A DNA stretch of 64,000 bases from Incurvaria masculella (GCA_946894095.1 OX335650.1:20868001-20932000); one strand, 5' to 3'; positions 10,296 to 23,380 are shown, counted from the stretch's first letter. Program-made: numbers and translations. The notes: generated from the sequence alone by a model not told the origin.

Positions 10296-10682
10296 ATTTT
10301 TTTTTGTAAAGTAAAGGTGACACCATATATTATATCATCATTTTATTTTCTAAGCCTATAATAGCTTCTACATATTGACGTAGAAAGTACGTTACGAAGG
10401 GAATCACAGAAAACCTTGATAAAGTTATTCGTCAAAATATTGAACAATCTTATGTTATACGATCAATAACTATAAATGTTACTGTAATTCAACAATGATT
10501 TTTTAAATATTCGGACCATCATAAGAGTATGTTATCATGTCAGTTTGTGCAAACTATAAAGTAATAAGTTGATTGCAAAGAATAAAACGAATAATTAGGT
10601 TTAACATCGATAAAAATTGACTATCGGTGATAGAAAAATATTTTAATAAATAAAAATAAAATAGTAAAAAGCATACCATCTA

Positions 10683-10975
10683 TATAGCTTTGCGATTCGA
10701 TAAGCTGGGTGATGCAACTCTGAGCGCGTTTGCAACCGTTGAAGCTGGCCGTTGCTTGGATTCCAAGTCTTCTTACTAGGGGTTGGTGGGATCGCATGGA
10801 ATGAACGGCAACGGAGGCGACAATGAAAATTCACCGTGTTTTCTATCCAGTTCAATATAGCCGAGCAATAAAAGGAAGGTCCTGGTGTGCTACCTAGTTT
10901 CCACGTTGGGTAATTAGCCTATTATTATGACGGTCATTTTAGTCGATCAGCTTTCCTTGTCCAATTACAGGCAGA
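10683..10975 (+). mobile_element. SINE with 5S-insert head, degenerate
   Basis: A decayed head (TTTGCGATTCGATAAGCTGG, CTCTGAGCGCG) is followed by the common body: GAAGCTGGCCGT, a shortened middle, CCGTGTTTTCTATCCAGTTC, then AAGGAAGGTCCTGGTG. Confidence 0.75.
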
Positions 10976-11622
10976 CACGATTGGGCGCCATCATGCGAAA
11001 ATGTTTTTTTACTTTTTCTACAGACTTATTTTTATTTAGATAACATGCCTTACGTTCTTACATGAATTACGAATGTTAAGATTCGAAGTATATGTAGGTA
11101 TCTGTTAGGTATGTAGTTCTAGTTAAGACTAGAAACCGCCAAAATGTGGTGGCGGGCCTTTTTTTTAGATGCTTCGGGTGGTTTTAAACGAAAACGCCAC
11201 TCTGTGAATGCAATTCTAAACCGAAACCTCTGAAATAAGTTTGAAGAGTGGCACGACCCCAGAATAAATAAAAATGGTACGCCTTGCAACTGCGTACATA
11301 CGTGTACGTATATAGACGTCACTGCAGCTGTTTACATGTGCATAGGTAGGTTGGTCTGTGAGGGCAGTAAAACGGTCCGGGAAGACATTTTTATCTCCGA
11401 CGAAGTGCTTTCATTTTACGGCCCGTGTTTAGAAAATTTACCTAGACGCTTATTGCCGAGTAAAAATATATTGCTTTACGTAATGATGAGCGGAGCCGCG
11501 CTGGTCGCCGGCGCAGGGGTCGCCACTGTTGTCGTAATGCATCGTTTGTAACATGACCTATGGATACAAACGTTGTGTTTGGGCGATAGGAATTACAAAT
11601 TGCAACTCGGAAAAACAGACTG

Positions 11623-12091
11623 TTAAGGCCCTGGTACTAGCCAAATCGCAAAGTTAGACGAGGAACCCCAAGTTAACTAACTAAGTCTGACGATTAGAAG
11701 TTTCATTTTTAAAATATATAATTCCTTGTCAAGGTATCAACCTATTTACCTTAATGTGTGTTTCTTTTTTAAACAAAATAGATTGCGAACTTTTTTGACT
11801 AAATGTAGAAATATAAAAGCACAAAAATATTTTTTTATGCGTATATGCTCTTTTTGGTAATATCTAGAAATCATATTACCAATGTGAAAAATCTATTTTT
11901 TATTAATAATAATAATTTATTTTAATTAAAAATAGTATTATTAAATAATTGATGGAATCAAAAAACATTAACAATCCATTATCAGTCTGGAGTTCTATTT
12001 GGACTTGCTGAGGCATTTCACTACATATTATTACATTTGTTGAAAGGTGCATTTGTATGGCACGAGTAGTTGGCTAGTCCTAGCGCCTTAA
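11623..12091 (+). mobile_element. TTAA-flanked MITE, second family, copy 1
   Basis: The ends are TTAAGGCCCTGGTACTAGCC and, inverted, TTAAGGCGCTAGGACTAGCC. An opposite-orientation copy of the same length occupies 47198-47665, including AAATCGCAAAGTTAGACGAG near one end. It is non-coding and TTAA-flanked. Confidence 0.85.
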
Positions 12092-12225
12092 GCTAAAGCC
12101 AAGCGGAGGGGGATTTTTTTTGCACATTTTCAGTATTTTATTGGAGCCAGTTTCGAATTCGTATTCGCTTATAAGCGAACCAACTACCATAAACGTATAT
12201 TATCACTATTATTGGATTAAAGGAT

Positions 12226-12252
12226 TATATATATATATATATATATATATAG
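12226..12252. repeat. (AT)n microsatellite
   Basis: About 13 AT dinucleotides in a row, followed by AGATATAGG. Confidence 0.95.
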
Positions 12253-12779
12253 ATATAGGATTAAATACGACGGACTTGAAACGGAACCCGTTTTAAAGTC
12301 CAACGAAAAACAGTCGGTTATGTCCCGACCTCTATAATTTTCAACCCCACAGTTCACTTTTTACGTTATTCAACATGATGATAAGTAGTCTATAATTTAT
12401 AAGAACATTTAAGCATACGTTGATCCAAATCGCCTGCAAATGGAATAGGCAAGAAGTCTTAATCTCGAAATAAAAGTAGACAGAGAGACGGGGCCCGCAG
12501 ACATGGCAATTAAAGAGTTAGTGATATCATTTCATACCACAGTTAGGCAAAACTTACAGCAATGTACGGTAGATATGTTTTACGCTCACAGCTATATAAC
12601 TTATAGAGGAGGTAGTTCAAATATCCAGCAATAATCAGCAAATTGTTGTAAGTTATTATTTTACGTTTCATTTTAAATTTTGTTTGCATGTAATTTATTC
12701 AATATGATCATGATTGGACAGAAATAGGAAAACAGAGAATATCAATTGATTACCTCCTTTATTGGGGCTGTTGCCATTG

Positions 12780-13290
12780 TACCAATGCCCGAAGCAGTGT
12801 TCCCCCGCTGAATGGTCAAGCGTATGTTTTGGGTGAGGAACGCTCTGACACGACGGTCCCCGGTCTCTTTACCAGTTCTTTGGCCTCTGAGCTCCACGCC
12901 TCAAGGGTCTACACGGCAAATGCAACAACCTCGTAATATGGTTTTACGTAACGATATTTTTTGTATTTTACAATTTGCGCCTTTGCCGCGGCATAGCCAG
13001 CTACCTGACAAGAGCCGCATATATGACCTGGGGCTTAGGTGTCCGGGCATGTGACATCCCAGGAAAGAGCCTTCTCTCTCTTCCATGGCAGCAACGACAT
13101 GCCGTCCGTGCGCTTTCCGTCGTCTCAGACCAAACCGGCTCGATAACGCAGAAACAAGGGAACGCTTGAGTATTCGGTTGAGAAAATCTGCCGGCACTCT
13201 TGAAAGGCCGTGGTGCCCGAGTGTTCCTACCGATTGGCCACGTACACATGTCTCGCAAATCCTAATGCCAAATAGGAGGCAGAATTAGTT
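12780..13290. other. Unrecognised block of intermediate GC content
   Basis: Base composition rises above the AT-rich flanks, and short overlapping ORFs occur on both strands, but none shows a motif I recognise. Phrases such as GCCGGCACTCTTGAAAGGCC have the look of an old transposon or captured gene fragment. I could not assign it. Confidence 0.3.
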
Positions 13291-13305
13291 GGTTCGCGTA
13301 ACCTG

Positions 13306-13361
13306 GTCTAGACCATGGAGGTGAGGAAATTACATTATTTCTTCACCACCATGGTCTAGAC
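13306..13361. repeat. Near-perfect hairpin, 25-bp stem, 6-base loop
   Basis: The arms 13306-13330 and 13337-13361 pair at 23 of 25 positions. Each arm also contains the self-palindromic GTCTAGAC and CCATGG, so nested pairings are possible. Confidence 0.9.
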
Positions 13362-14339
13362 ACGTACCTAGGTGGGGCGAGGGGTAGACGTTAAGCCACG
13401 TTCCGGGCTCCGCCTCCGACGCTGCCATTATTATATTACGTTCAGAGATATATTTGTCAAAAATCCTCACGTAGAAAAAACAAAATAGACACGGAGCTGT
13501 AATGTAGTAATTATTAGCACTGTCTTTGTATGGTGACAGATCGCCACTAGTTTAAAGTTTTTTTTTAAACTAATTCAATAAATTACTTCTGGCACAATTA
13601 CAAAATGCCTTATTTCTCGTTTAAACAAAAAAGAGCCTAGAAATTGCATGGATTCATCTTTTTTCTGCTTTCTGTTTGTTGTAGCTAGCCAGTAAACGTC
13701 AACAGTATATATTTACTACTAGGGATTAAAAAAAATTATGATCCATATCTAGATTTCAAAAACCCAAAGAATGGTCCAAACATCAAGGAAGGAATTCTTC
13801 TACAATCCTTGCTTCCACAATCAAGGCCTTCTACTAAAAAAGTGTTCAAGATTATACCTAAATACGTTGATACGCTTTGCCTGCGTTGCGAACATTGACG
13901 ATTAAGATTAAACATTTAATTTTTTTTTTCTCAACACGTAAAATGCAATTATGGCAATTTTCTGAACGGTTATTCTAATTCCTTTCGTTATTTTGGTTTA
14001 TTCAGCCGAGATTTTCTCCTTTTTAGTGTTAGATAATTATATTTTATTCGTGCAATACTGTATGTTATTACTATAGTTTCCAAAACATATAATAATGTAA
14101 CAATCAAGACAACCGTTCCTCGGAATCACTTACAATTTCAAGCAGATACTACATTTATTAATGAATTTTCAAATAATTTATAAATAAAGGCATAGACGAT
14201 GCAATAATATTATAACAGGCCTTCTGCCACAATGAAAAAGCAATTCGTGTCGACAACACCACAGGACAACACCGAGGTGTGTTGACGTGATCTTGAAGTA
14301 CATCATATCTCTGCTCACCCCTCACAGCTCCGACGCCGC

Positions 14340-14580
14340 AACCCTTCCTCACGTTTATTAATGGTGCGTAGGAAGCGAGCAGTCAGCACCAATATGGCGG
14401 CCGCCTCGCGCCAACAACGCGCTATTTACATAAAGTCGGCTACATAATGTATGCCGCTGAGTTTCAGCCGGCGAGGAGACGGCGAGTATTTTTTCGGAGT
14501 CTCCTCGCCGACAGAGTGATCGGGGCGAATGATGTATATTGATTGTGGCTGCGACGGGAACGAGTTTGAGTATTTATAAC
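14340..14580. other. GC-rich island with Pho/YY1-like site and stem-loop
   Basis: Contains AATATGGCGGC (14391-14401), which fits the Pho/YY1 core in reverse orientation, and a perfect 12-bp stem (CGGCGAGGAGAC at 14469-14480 with its complement at 14499-14510). No transposon match was seen. Confidence 0.3.
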
Positions 14581-16379
14581 TCTAAAACAGCGGTGGCAAC
14601 TCATCCGCTGCTATCATCGATTACGCTAACTTACACCAATGAATAAAGCATTTCAGGTTACAGTACGGGTTATTTTTATAGTTATGGCTGTTATAGATCG
14701 CTCTTCTCAGGTGAATAATAAGGACGGTTATAATTAAATTAAAAATATAATTATCAGTAACCAGAAATTGTGCACTCAACGAAATCGCCAGTCCGTGGAT
14801 TTGTGCGTAGAAACAAATCTCCTCAGAATATATGACTCGGAATCCAGCATTGTCTTCAATTTTGGAAAGGTTTGATGCCAAGTGATTCGTTTAATGTAAA
14901 TATGTATTAAATTTCTTCTTAAAATTCTATGGACAGGCGATAAAGTGTTTTGGTTTGTTTTATATTTCAAATTGATTTAATGGCCTAATTTTCAATGAAT
15001 TTGAGGCCTAACTTCAATTTAAAATATTCAAGGAATTTAGTGCTTGCTTCAAATGCTTTATTCATTTGAGTAAGTTAACTAAATCAAATATGGCAGCGAT
15101 TTAATGATAGGCGATATGTAACTTGTAATAAGGCTACTAATCATATGCTCGACTGGTAGGTACCCGCTAGGCGAAAAACAGTAGAATTTCTCCGATTATT
15201 TAGTCCGAGCATTTAGAAGTATGGAAGCACCGCTCGGGTGAATGTTAAAAATAAAAAAAGGCGTTGTGACCGATTTTACCTAAACTTTCTGGCAATGTTA
15301 AGATTAGTCCTGTCGGATCAACTTTTTTTTTGGTTTTTTGCTACCAAATCACATTCTAACCCCACTTTACTCGCACACATGAGAAGCCGGGCCAGGACGC
15401 TAGTAGGTAATACAATTGGTTTGCGATGATCTTTCCAAATCTGATCCGGCTGATTGGATCTAGATTCCGCTGATCTGGCGGTAAGTGAAATGTTTGAATT
15501 GTCAAACTTACTATGGGTCGAATCTTTTAACTTTCCGCGTGAACTCTAATCCGCATGAGGTGTGTTGTAATCACACAAGTGCATTTCGGAATTTTGGTGC
15601 AAAATATTATTTTAACCACAGGTTTGTGCCTTATTAAGTGCCAACATACTTTATAATAACCTTTTTAAATTCATTAGAAGGAATTAATTCATTACTGTAA
15701 AGTTCATCTCAAGTTAAAAGTGTCGACCCACACCTGTCGTCACCAAAATAGATTAAGGTGTCAACCCGAATCTACTCAGATTTACTTTAGTTCAGATTTA
15801 ATTATTATTTGACAGGACTGAATGAACTCCGTTACGTGCTTGCCCTGGGAGTTGAACGTGATTTGCTCGCAAATGACAAAAAATAAAAATCTTTCACTCT
15901 GCGAAGAATCACCCGATGTGCTCATCTTAAAATTGCCTAAAATATAAAATTAAAACACGACGGGAGGACTGAAGCTCTGTCTCTTTGAAAACAAAAATGT
16001 CGCCATCTCTTTGACAAGAAAAGTGTTAAACACATTTTACCGTCTGCTCATCATCTTCCAAACTCGTGATAAGGAGTATAGTTTCAGAAACAATGTGCAC
16101 AGACACCCATCTAATCCTTATCCGAAATGCGTGAATTATGGTATTTCGTTTCGTTAATTTTGCCATTGCACAAATACTTTCTATGGACAAAAAAATTGAA
16201 TCATCAGTAGGAATAAAGAGGTAACCACAATACTCGGCGCATAGTCGAATTCTGTCCACTGTTCACATGTGCACTGAACATTAAGGTCGGACAGTTATTG
16301 AATCTATCTACCGATCACATTTCATTACGTTGCCATTAGGAGGTTCTAATCAACTGATTTACCGTCTCTGCAACGCCAA

Positions 16380-16560
16380 TGATTTGATGGCGCCAGAGTG
16401 CAAGATGTCTGCCCGCGGTCCCACAGCCTCGGGTTGCCTCCGCCGCGAGGCAGGGAGCTTTCTCAATCACTCCGTCTGCTAATTAGCTGGGGGCGGCGCG
16501 AGCGGGGGTTGGGACCGGGGGTGGGGGCCGGGGGTGCATCGAGGTATCCGGTATGATGAG
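16380..16560. other. GC-rich island with TAATTAGC site
   Basis: A compact GC-rich segment with a homeodomain-type CTAATTAGC at about 16480, then a G-run tract (GGGGGCGGCGCGAGCGGGGG). No repeat was recognised. Confidence 0.3.
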
Positions 16561-16615
16561 CTCAGGGAAAGTAATTGGGATCTTCGGGTAAGATCCTCCC
16601 TACGGAGGTAAATTT

Positions 16616-16870
16616 AATGTTTTGACATACGGAGTTTCTCCAACTTGCCATTTTTCCATTTACGTAGATAAGGTTTTAGAGCTGATCAGCTTCCGAATGA
16701 AGATTTTTTCCGTACGAAAGCTATTTTAATATTTGTTCCTTCCACAATAATATTAGTTTTGATATACGGAGTTTCTCTACGAGTAACTTGCCATTTTTTC
16801 ATTTACGTAGATAGGTCCGAATGAAGATGTTTTCCGTTCGAAAGCTGTTGCAATATTTGCTTCGTCTACA
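16616..16870 (+). repeat. Imperfect tandem duplication, period about 136 bp
   Basis: TTTTGACATACGGAGTTTCT at about 16619 recurs as TTTTGATATACGGAGTTTCT at about 16756. Both copies are followed by CATTTACGTAGATA and by CCGAATGAAGAT plus CGAAAGCT. The copies have diverged by small indels. Confidence 0.85.
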
Positions 16871-16947
16871 AGTTAAAATTCTGAAATTAGTCTAATATTA
16901 TATATACTACTTGTACCAAACATACATTTTTGGTAGTATTTAATGTG

Positions 16948-17016
16948 ATGGTACCACTTAGTAAGTTCGGTAAGGGACCTACAGTTTAACGTGGAATCTG
17001 AACCACGAACGACGAG
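16948..17016 (-). mobile_element. SINE body fragment
   Basis: Minus-strand match to the head/body junction of the common SINE (ACCTACAGTTTAACGTGGAA, then TCTGAACCACG). The rest is lost. Confidence 0.5.
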
Positions 17017-17472
17017 TCCCTTAGTCGACTCTAACGACATAAACGGGAATAAATGCAGTGGGCCCGATTGTATTATGATTGCGTGGCGAAACCCACACGG
17101 CACGAGTTACGCTACATACGTAAGCGACCTGCACCAAACTATTGGGTAGCAACCACACCAACACTTTCAGTAGCTTAAATAATAATAAATCTCTGATCTA
17201 CAAGGTTAAACATACTTATTTACTGTGTATGCATCAGTTCAGTGTGCATTTTGGCATAGGCCTCCCCTAACATTTTCCATCGACTGACAAAATCTCTCGC
17301 TTTTCCATTGGTGTCTCGCCCTGAGTTTTAGGTCGTCTTTCCATCACTATTGCGTTTGCCACCTCTGTGGTACCAGTTGGAGACAGTTTTGTTCCAGTCG
17401 TCTTGTTTGTCTCGGATCATGTGACCCTTTCATCTCCGCTTCTGTTGATCAATCAGCGTAAGTATTTTTCTT

Positions 17473-17800
17473 TATGTAACTGGACATGGATGGCTAATAT
17501 TGAACTGACCGTCAGATATTAGCGTATCACACCACATGGGAACTAGGTGCCATGCTAAGACCTTCCTTATATTGCTCGGCTACATTTAACTGGATAGAAA
17601 ACAGTGATTCATAATTCATTGCCGCCTCGACCATCGTTCATTCAATGCGATAGTACCAACCGGGCGGGAGTTGCCCTACCACCTAGTAAGTAAGGAAGGG
17701 GACCTACAGTTTTACGTGGAATTCGAACCACGTCCAGCCTCAACGGTTGAAAATGGTCCACAATTCGCAAGGCGTCTCACACTGAGCTACCGAGGCTGAC
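17473..17800 (-). mobile_element. SINE with tRNA-like head, nearly complete
   Basis: Read on the minus strand: a GTCAGCCTCGGTAGCTCAGT head (A-box-like), a shortened insert, a GTGGTTCGAATTCC-type B box, the common body with CTGTAGGTCCCCTTCC, and a tail ending CCATGTCCAGTTACATAAAG. It is related to 52837-53160 and 57273-57654. Confidence 0.85.
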
Positions 17801-18347
17801 AGTATATTAGCGTCTTCAGTTTTTCACTTTGTGTTGTACTTTATTCCCGTCATACTTGTCTCCATGACTCTCTGGCTTAAGCCTTTGTCGTGCGATTTTG
17901 TGAAATTGTAGTCTTTTGAAGACCGATTTATAGCACATGCAAAAAAATAACGTTAGATAATGTTAGACAGTGTTAACGTAATATTGCTAGCGAGTGCTAA
18001 GAACCTTTGTTCTACATAAATTCCACAACTTGAATAATACGAAGGGTAACACCGTTCCTACCTAACGTTTTAGGTGAAGTAAAATTTTGTAAAGCCTTTG
18101 CCGCGCGGACCGTTCATTAACAAAATGTTAATATTCATTAGCAAACACACCATTTAAATGCGCGTAAAACATTTCGCTGAATTCCTCTCGCAAATTGTGC
18201 GGCCCGGAACATATCGCGGGCGCCACGGCGGAGACATAAAAGTGCTGTCACTCGAGCGGATTGTGGTGCGTCCAGACACCTTCTGTCCTGTACAGTTTCG
18301 TAATATTGTGACTATTCGAAGTTTAAAAACATTGTTTTAGGTGTTTA

Positions 18348-18752
18348 GAGCGGCTCGTAGCCTAGTGGCGCGGCGACTGGCCTAGCGTACCAGAGGCCTG
18401 GGTTCAAGTCCGACATGCACCACTGTCTTTCTCTTTCCGATTTCGACAAGTGCATTTCTTCACGAATGCGAGCTGCTCCATGGTTCGGAATCCATGTAAA
18501 ATTGTAGGTCCCCTTCCCCTACTAGGTGGCAGGCTTAAAGCCCGCCCGGATTGGTACCATCGCATTGGATGAAAAGATGGTCGAAGCGGCAATGAAAAAT
18601 TGACCGTGTTTTCCATCCAGTTCAATGTAGCCGTGCTCATAAAGGGAAGGTCCTGGCATGGCACCAAATTCCTTCGGGAATGTGGTGTATATATATAATA
18701 TCTAATATCATAACGGTAGTTGTGTGGTATTAGCCATCCATGTCAGGTCACA
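18348..18752 (+). mobile_element. tRNA-headed SINE, full copy
   Basis: The head GCGGCTCGTAGCCTAGTGGC contains an A box and GGGTTCAAGTCC a B box. A second T-arm-like hairpin (CATGGTTCGGAATCCATG) precedes the common body (TTGTAGGTCCCCTTCCCC, TGGTACCATCGCATTGGATG). The tail is TGGTATTAGCCATCCATGTC. The pol III promoter boxes are intact to the eye. Confidence 0.9.
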
Positions 18753-19384
18753 CTCAGGGCTGTCGAGAAGTTACAGGAAATCTCAGGTTTGAAAATTTTA
18801 AGAAATGCATTCTTTGTCCCTAGGCCAAAGGCACAATTTTGCAAGGCCTGCCATTAAAATAGCAAAATCGTCTTTCAGGCCCTAACGTTTTCAACCCCTA
18901 AACGTTGTCAGATTTTAATCAACAATTTTACATCACTAGAAAAAGCTTAATTCTGTATCCGAATGTTTTGATTTTTTTGTAAATATCTATTTTTTGAAAG
19001 AAATATAGAACGAACGTAAAGTAAGATTACTTTTTTCCAATGATTAATAGCCCATATTTTTCAATTTAAAAGGCATATTAAACAAATTAAAACCTACAGA
19101 CATATATTTCTATAATATGCATATTTTAAAATCCAAAATTTAAAAAAACCTAGCAAAACGTCAAATGACCAAAACCCACGTCTTTGGAAATGTGAAAGCC
19201 CGTTATGCAAGTTTCGAAGTAGTTTGGCGGAGAAAGTATGTAGAATTTTTAATTAGGATTCAATTCACTTTATAATAATAAAATATATGTTCTGCAATAA
19301 TATTCACAGTTAGTGCGACATTTTATCCCGAATAATCGTGAATTGCATCAATTCGAATGAGTACTCTGTGAAATTATCCTTGAG

Positions 19385-19630
19385 CATTTCAAAAGGCTGT
19401 GTGTGGCGGCGGCGGGCGGGCGGGAGGCTCCGCTCTCTCTATTAATAATGCAAATGGCCGCCGCCGGCGGGTGTTTTGGCCAAGATGTGAGGCGGAATTA
19501 ATTCGGCTTCATTTGAGGTAATTGTCGCTCCCGCAGGATCTTGCGGGGTGACCGCCGCCACCGCCGCCGCCGCAGCCTACCACTCCGCCGCAATGCCTCG
19601 CCACATGCATTTCAACCCCGATTATCTGTA
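19385..19630. other. GC-rich island with perfect octamer
   Basis: Contains a POU-type octamer ATGCAAAT at 19448-19455 next to TATTAATA, and GGAATTAATTCGG a little downstream, set in GGCGGCGGCGGGCGGGCGGG and CCGCCGCCACCGCC tracts. It is the strongest-looking regulatory candidate of intron 1. Confidence 0.35.
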
Positions 19631-19944
19631 CGCATTATCTGGGCTGTAGGAAAGGTTTCATCAGCTTCCTAATGCACAACAAAGTGCTATTAAGAGCATC
19701 CTTATACCTAAAGATTTTCGACCAATGTTTGCGATTGAAACGAGATAGCCAGAGCCCGACGTCGTTTAGTTAGAGCAGCTCGGAAGATTTTTTTCGAAAT
19801 GTGACCAACCCGAATAAGGCGTGAGACCGGTTTTTTTATTGTTTCATTAAAGAAATCTCAAAAAGTTAAATATAACCTTAACTAAATTGGGAGATAATGT
19901 TTCAATCATTTAAACTATTTTAAAAAAAATATACGAAATATATC

Positions 19945-19974
19945 GACAGTAACTATAATATTATAGTTACTGTC
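19945..19974. repeat. Perfect 30-bp palindrome without loop
   Basis: The half-site GACAGTAACTATAAT is followed directly by its exact complement. It is AT-rich in the centre. Confidence 0.97.
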
Positions 19975-21947
19975 AATATCAGTAGCAAACTTGAAAAAGA
20001 ATACGTTTGAGACGTGTTTCATATTTTTTTCCATGTAATAAATATAATTTTTAACTATATTGGTAGCAGGTTAGTTGAAATTATACATGATTTATATTCA
20101 TGTTCTCATTCCATAAGGTTCAGGATCATAACGCAAACTAACCATACGCATTGGCTAATATAATAATCTTAAATGTGGTTCGTCTACTGTGAAAATTAGA
20201 AAATCATTTCACTATGATAACATGTGCGTTTTCCTCCATTCATTGATATTAATTTACAAGCAGCCCGTAAAGCCGCTACGCCTGCGGTGTGTTCGTAGCA
20301 CTGGAGGCTTCGTAGCGAATTGTAGAAGATGTATTACTAAAAAGATTCAAGTCACTTTTCGTAAAGAGTCATAATGCTGTTTTATTATTTGATTGCTGTT
20401 ATCAATTTATTAAGCTTATTTAATGTGGTGTGTCATATGTATATATGAACATCTAAATTAAATCAGGCACCAAGTATTTTAAAATAAATTATGTTTTGGA
20501 AATATTAGGAAAATAGGTGAGTTGCTGCTAGTTGCCCCTGACAACACATAATTCGCTTCAAGTCAAAAATATTAGGATAAACATTGAAACATATCATGAA
20601 AATATACTAAAATTTTAGTCCGCAAATAAAATTGATAAATTTTAGAGATGTGAAAATTAGCAAAATGAAAATACCTTCGAATGTTTGAGTAATAATGATA
20701 GCCATTTTTGGAATTGTAGAGGTCTGCAAAAATGTCGAAGCATCTGGACATTAACATTGATTCGAGTTCATGTAGTAAATAAAGTTACCACAACATTTAC
20801 ATTTAAATTCTTAGGATATTGCAGGTAAAAAAATAAAAAAATGACATGATATAAACGACGAAAGATCAAACCTGGGATCCTCCGTTCAGAAGTCTAAACT
20901 AAGTTCTAAACTTTCCATCCAATAGAGAGGAGAATGCCCCTATTTTATCCCCTTAGAAATCGGCGTTTCTTTCGATAACACATATGCGATAAATTGCATG
21001 CATTCTTTTAAACTTGAATTAAACTAAAAAAAACCCTAGTGATGGCGCGGATCAGGTCGCTGGTTTTTAAAAGTTCTTTACTTCTTCCTAAATATATTTA
21101 TTTCATGCTTATAGGTTTACAGGCCCGATTTTTACGATTAAGAGTAAATAATAAAAACGAGTTAAAAAACATTTTTTCTACTGTACCGTCGCTATTTTTC
21201 GAAACCGCGAGCCACTCGGGTGAGGGGGTGGGTATGGCGGGGCGGGGAGGGGAGGGGTGGGTTGGAAGGGGAGAGCAGAAAGCTCTGTCGATCGATACGA
21301 AGACGACAAGGCGACAAGACGCGCTGGGGCCATGATATGCCGACGAAATTCTTCGGGCAGATTTTATCTACTCCTAGATGATGTTTTAGAAATTAAATTA
21401 ACTTCCGTTTGGCTTATTAAAAATTTCCCGGGTAATACAGACCTTGTTTATGAAGAATAACACCTCTTTTTTTAATTTTGTTTTAAATTGAAATGTTCCA
21501 ATGTATGCAATCATTTTTTTGTAAAATAATGAATATTATAAGGATTTTTTTTTATTGACCAGCAATTTGAAAGTGATATACTGTGAATATAATGCATTTG
21601 TGTCGATATGATCGATGCAATCTAAGAATCCGGAGAGTTTCAGTTATTTTTAATTTGTAATTAATACCTTTTTTAAGAAACATATATAATAGTAAAATGT
21701 TGTTTTGTTATTTCAATCTATCAATAAAAAGTTGCTATTTCGTGCAAACCACAATCGATCTGCGCTTTTCAGACGACAAAAGAGCCCGCGCCTGAAACTC
21801 GACTTTATGTGCCGACTGTATGTATACGTACATTATATGTACGGATGATACTATAGCATGTACCTTGAATAAGCGGTTTTAAAGAAGTTGCTTTCCGTCA
21901 CGAGCTAATTAATACAGAAAATATAAATCTAGCTGATATCTTTATGA

Positions 21948-22414
<467 letters not shown>

Positions 22415-22449
22415 GTGAGCTGCACGCGTCTTCCGACACGTCCTAGCAG

Positions 22450-22557
22450 ACATAACTCAAGGAGCTGGAGCGCGCCTTCCAGGAGACGCACTACCCCGAC
22501 CTCTACACGCGCGAGAAGATCGCCATGAAGATCGACCTCACGGAGGCGGGAGTCCAG
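22450..22557 (+). pseudogene. Homeobox array unit 2 (early stop)
   Basis: The second codon is TAA (ACATAACTC instead of ACACAACTC). Further changes are Ile to Leu (CTCTAC), Glu to Lys (GAGAAG) and Arg to Gly (GCGGGAGTC), all amino-acid-changing, so no constraint is apparent. Confidence 0.85.
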
Positions 22558-22592
22558 GTGAGCTGCACGCGTCTTCCGACACGTCCTAGCAG

Positions 22593-22704
22593 ACACAACT
22601 AACTCAAGGAGCTGGAGCGCGCCTTCCAGGAGACGCACTACCCCGACCTCTACACGCGCGAGGAGATCGCCATGAAGATCGACCTCACGGAGGCGAGAGT
22701 CCAG
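22593..22704 (+). pseudogene. Homeobox array unit 3 (+4 frameshift)
   Basis: A four-base insertion (ACACAACTAACTCAAGG) shifts the frame relative to the acceptor-like edge. The rest of the unit retains the homeodomain codons with Ile changed to Leu. Confidence 0.85.
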
Positions 22705-22739
22705 GTGAGCTGCACGCGTCTTTCGGCACGTCCTAGCAG

Positions 22740-22847
22740 ACACAACTCATGGAGCTGGAGCGCGCCTTCCAGGAGACGCACTACCCCGACATCTACACGC
22801 GCGAGGAGATCGCCATGAAGATCGACCTCACGGAGGCGAGAGTCCAG
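22740..22847 (+). pseudogene. Homeobox array unit 4 (open, 36 codons)
   Basis: Fully open in phase 0 at both edges; the only protein change is Lys to Met in [10 protein letters not shown]. Of the units this is the closest to exon 2 over its length. Confidence 0.85.
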
Positions 22848-22882
22848 GTGAGCTGCACGCGTCTTTCGGCACGTCCTAGCAG

Positions 22883-22990
22883 ACACAACTCATGGAGCTG
22901 GAGCGCGCCTTCCAGGAGACGCACTACCCCGACATCTACACGCGCGAGGAGATCAACATGAAGATCGACCTCACGGAGGCGAGAGTCCAG
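22883..22990 (+). pseudogene. Homeobox array unit 5 (open, 36 codons)
   Basis: Open in phase 0, with the same Lys to Met change as unit 4 plus Ala to Asn (GAGATCAACATG). It is probably a recent duplicate of unit 4. Confidence 0.85.
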
Positions 22991-23025
22991 GTGAGCTGCA
23001 CGCGTCTTCCGACACGTTCTAGCAG

Positions 23026-23137
23026 ACACAAATAACTCAAGGAGCTGGAGCGCGCCTTCCAGGAGACGCACTACCCCGACCTCTACACGCGCGAGGAGAT
23101 CGCCATGAAGATCGACCTCACGGAGGCGAGAGTCCAG
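23026..23137 (+). pseudogene. Homeobox array unit 6 (+4 frameshift)
   Basis: It carries an insertion of the same size at the same place as unit 3 (ACACAAATAACTCAAGG) and the CTCTAC variant, so it is closest to unit 3. Confidence 0.85.
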
Positions 23138-23172
23138 GTGAGCTGCACGCGTCTTTCGGCATGTTCTAGCAG

Positions 23173-23239
23173 ACACAATTTAAGGAACGGGCCTTCTCGG
23201 AGACGTACTGCCCCGACATCTACACGTGCGAGAGTCCAG
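23173..23239 (+). pseudogene. Homeobox array unit 7 (internally deleted)
   Basis: It resembles unit 1 at its start (AAGGAACGGGCCTTCTCGG), then jumps from TACACGTGCG to AGAGTCCAG, losing the codons between. It ends CAG|GTGAAAT. It is the most decayed unit and forms the array edge. Confidence 0.85.
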
Positions 23240-23380
23240 GTGAAATTTGCTAATATTCCTTTCAATTCCGCCCCTTGCATGCTATTTTCTTTCTCTTTTT
23301 GAGTTATGAAGTCTTAAAATCCATTTAAAACTGTAATTGTATTTTCCCAGTCAGAGCTGGTACATCTTGATTTAGATCTC

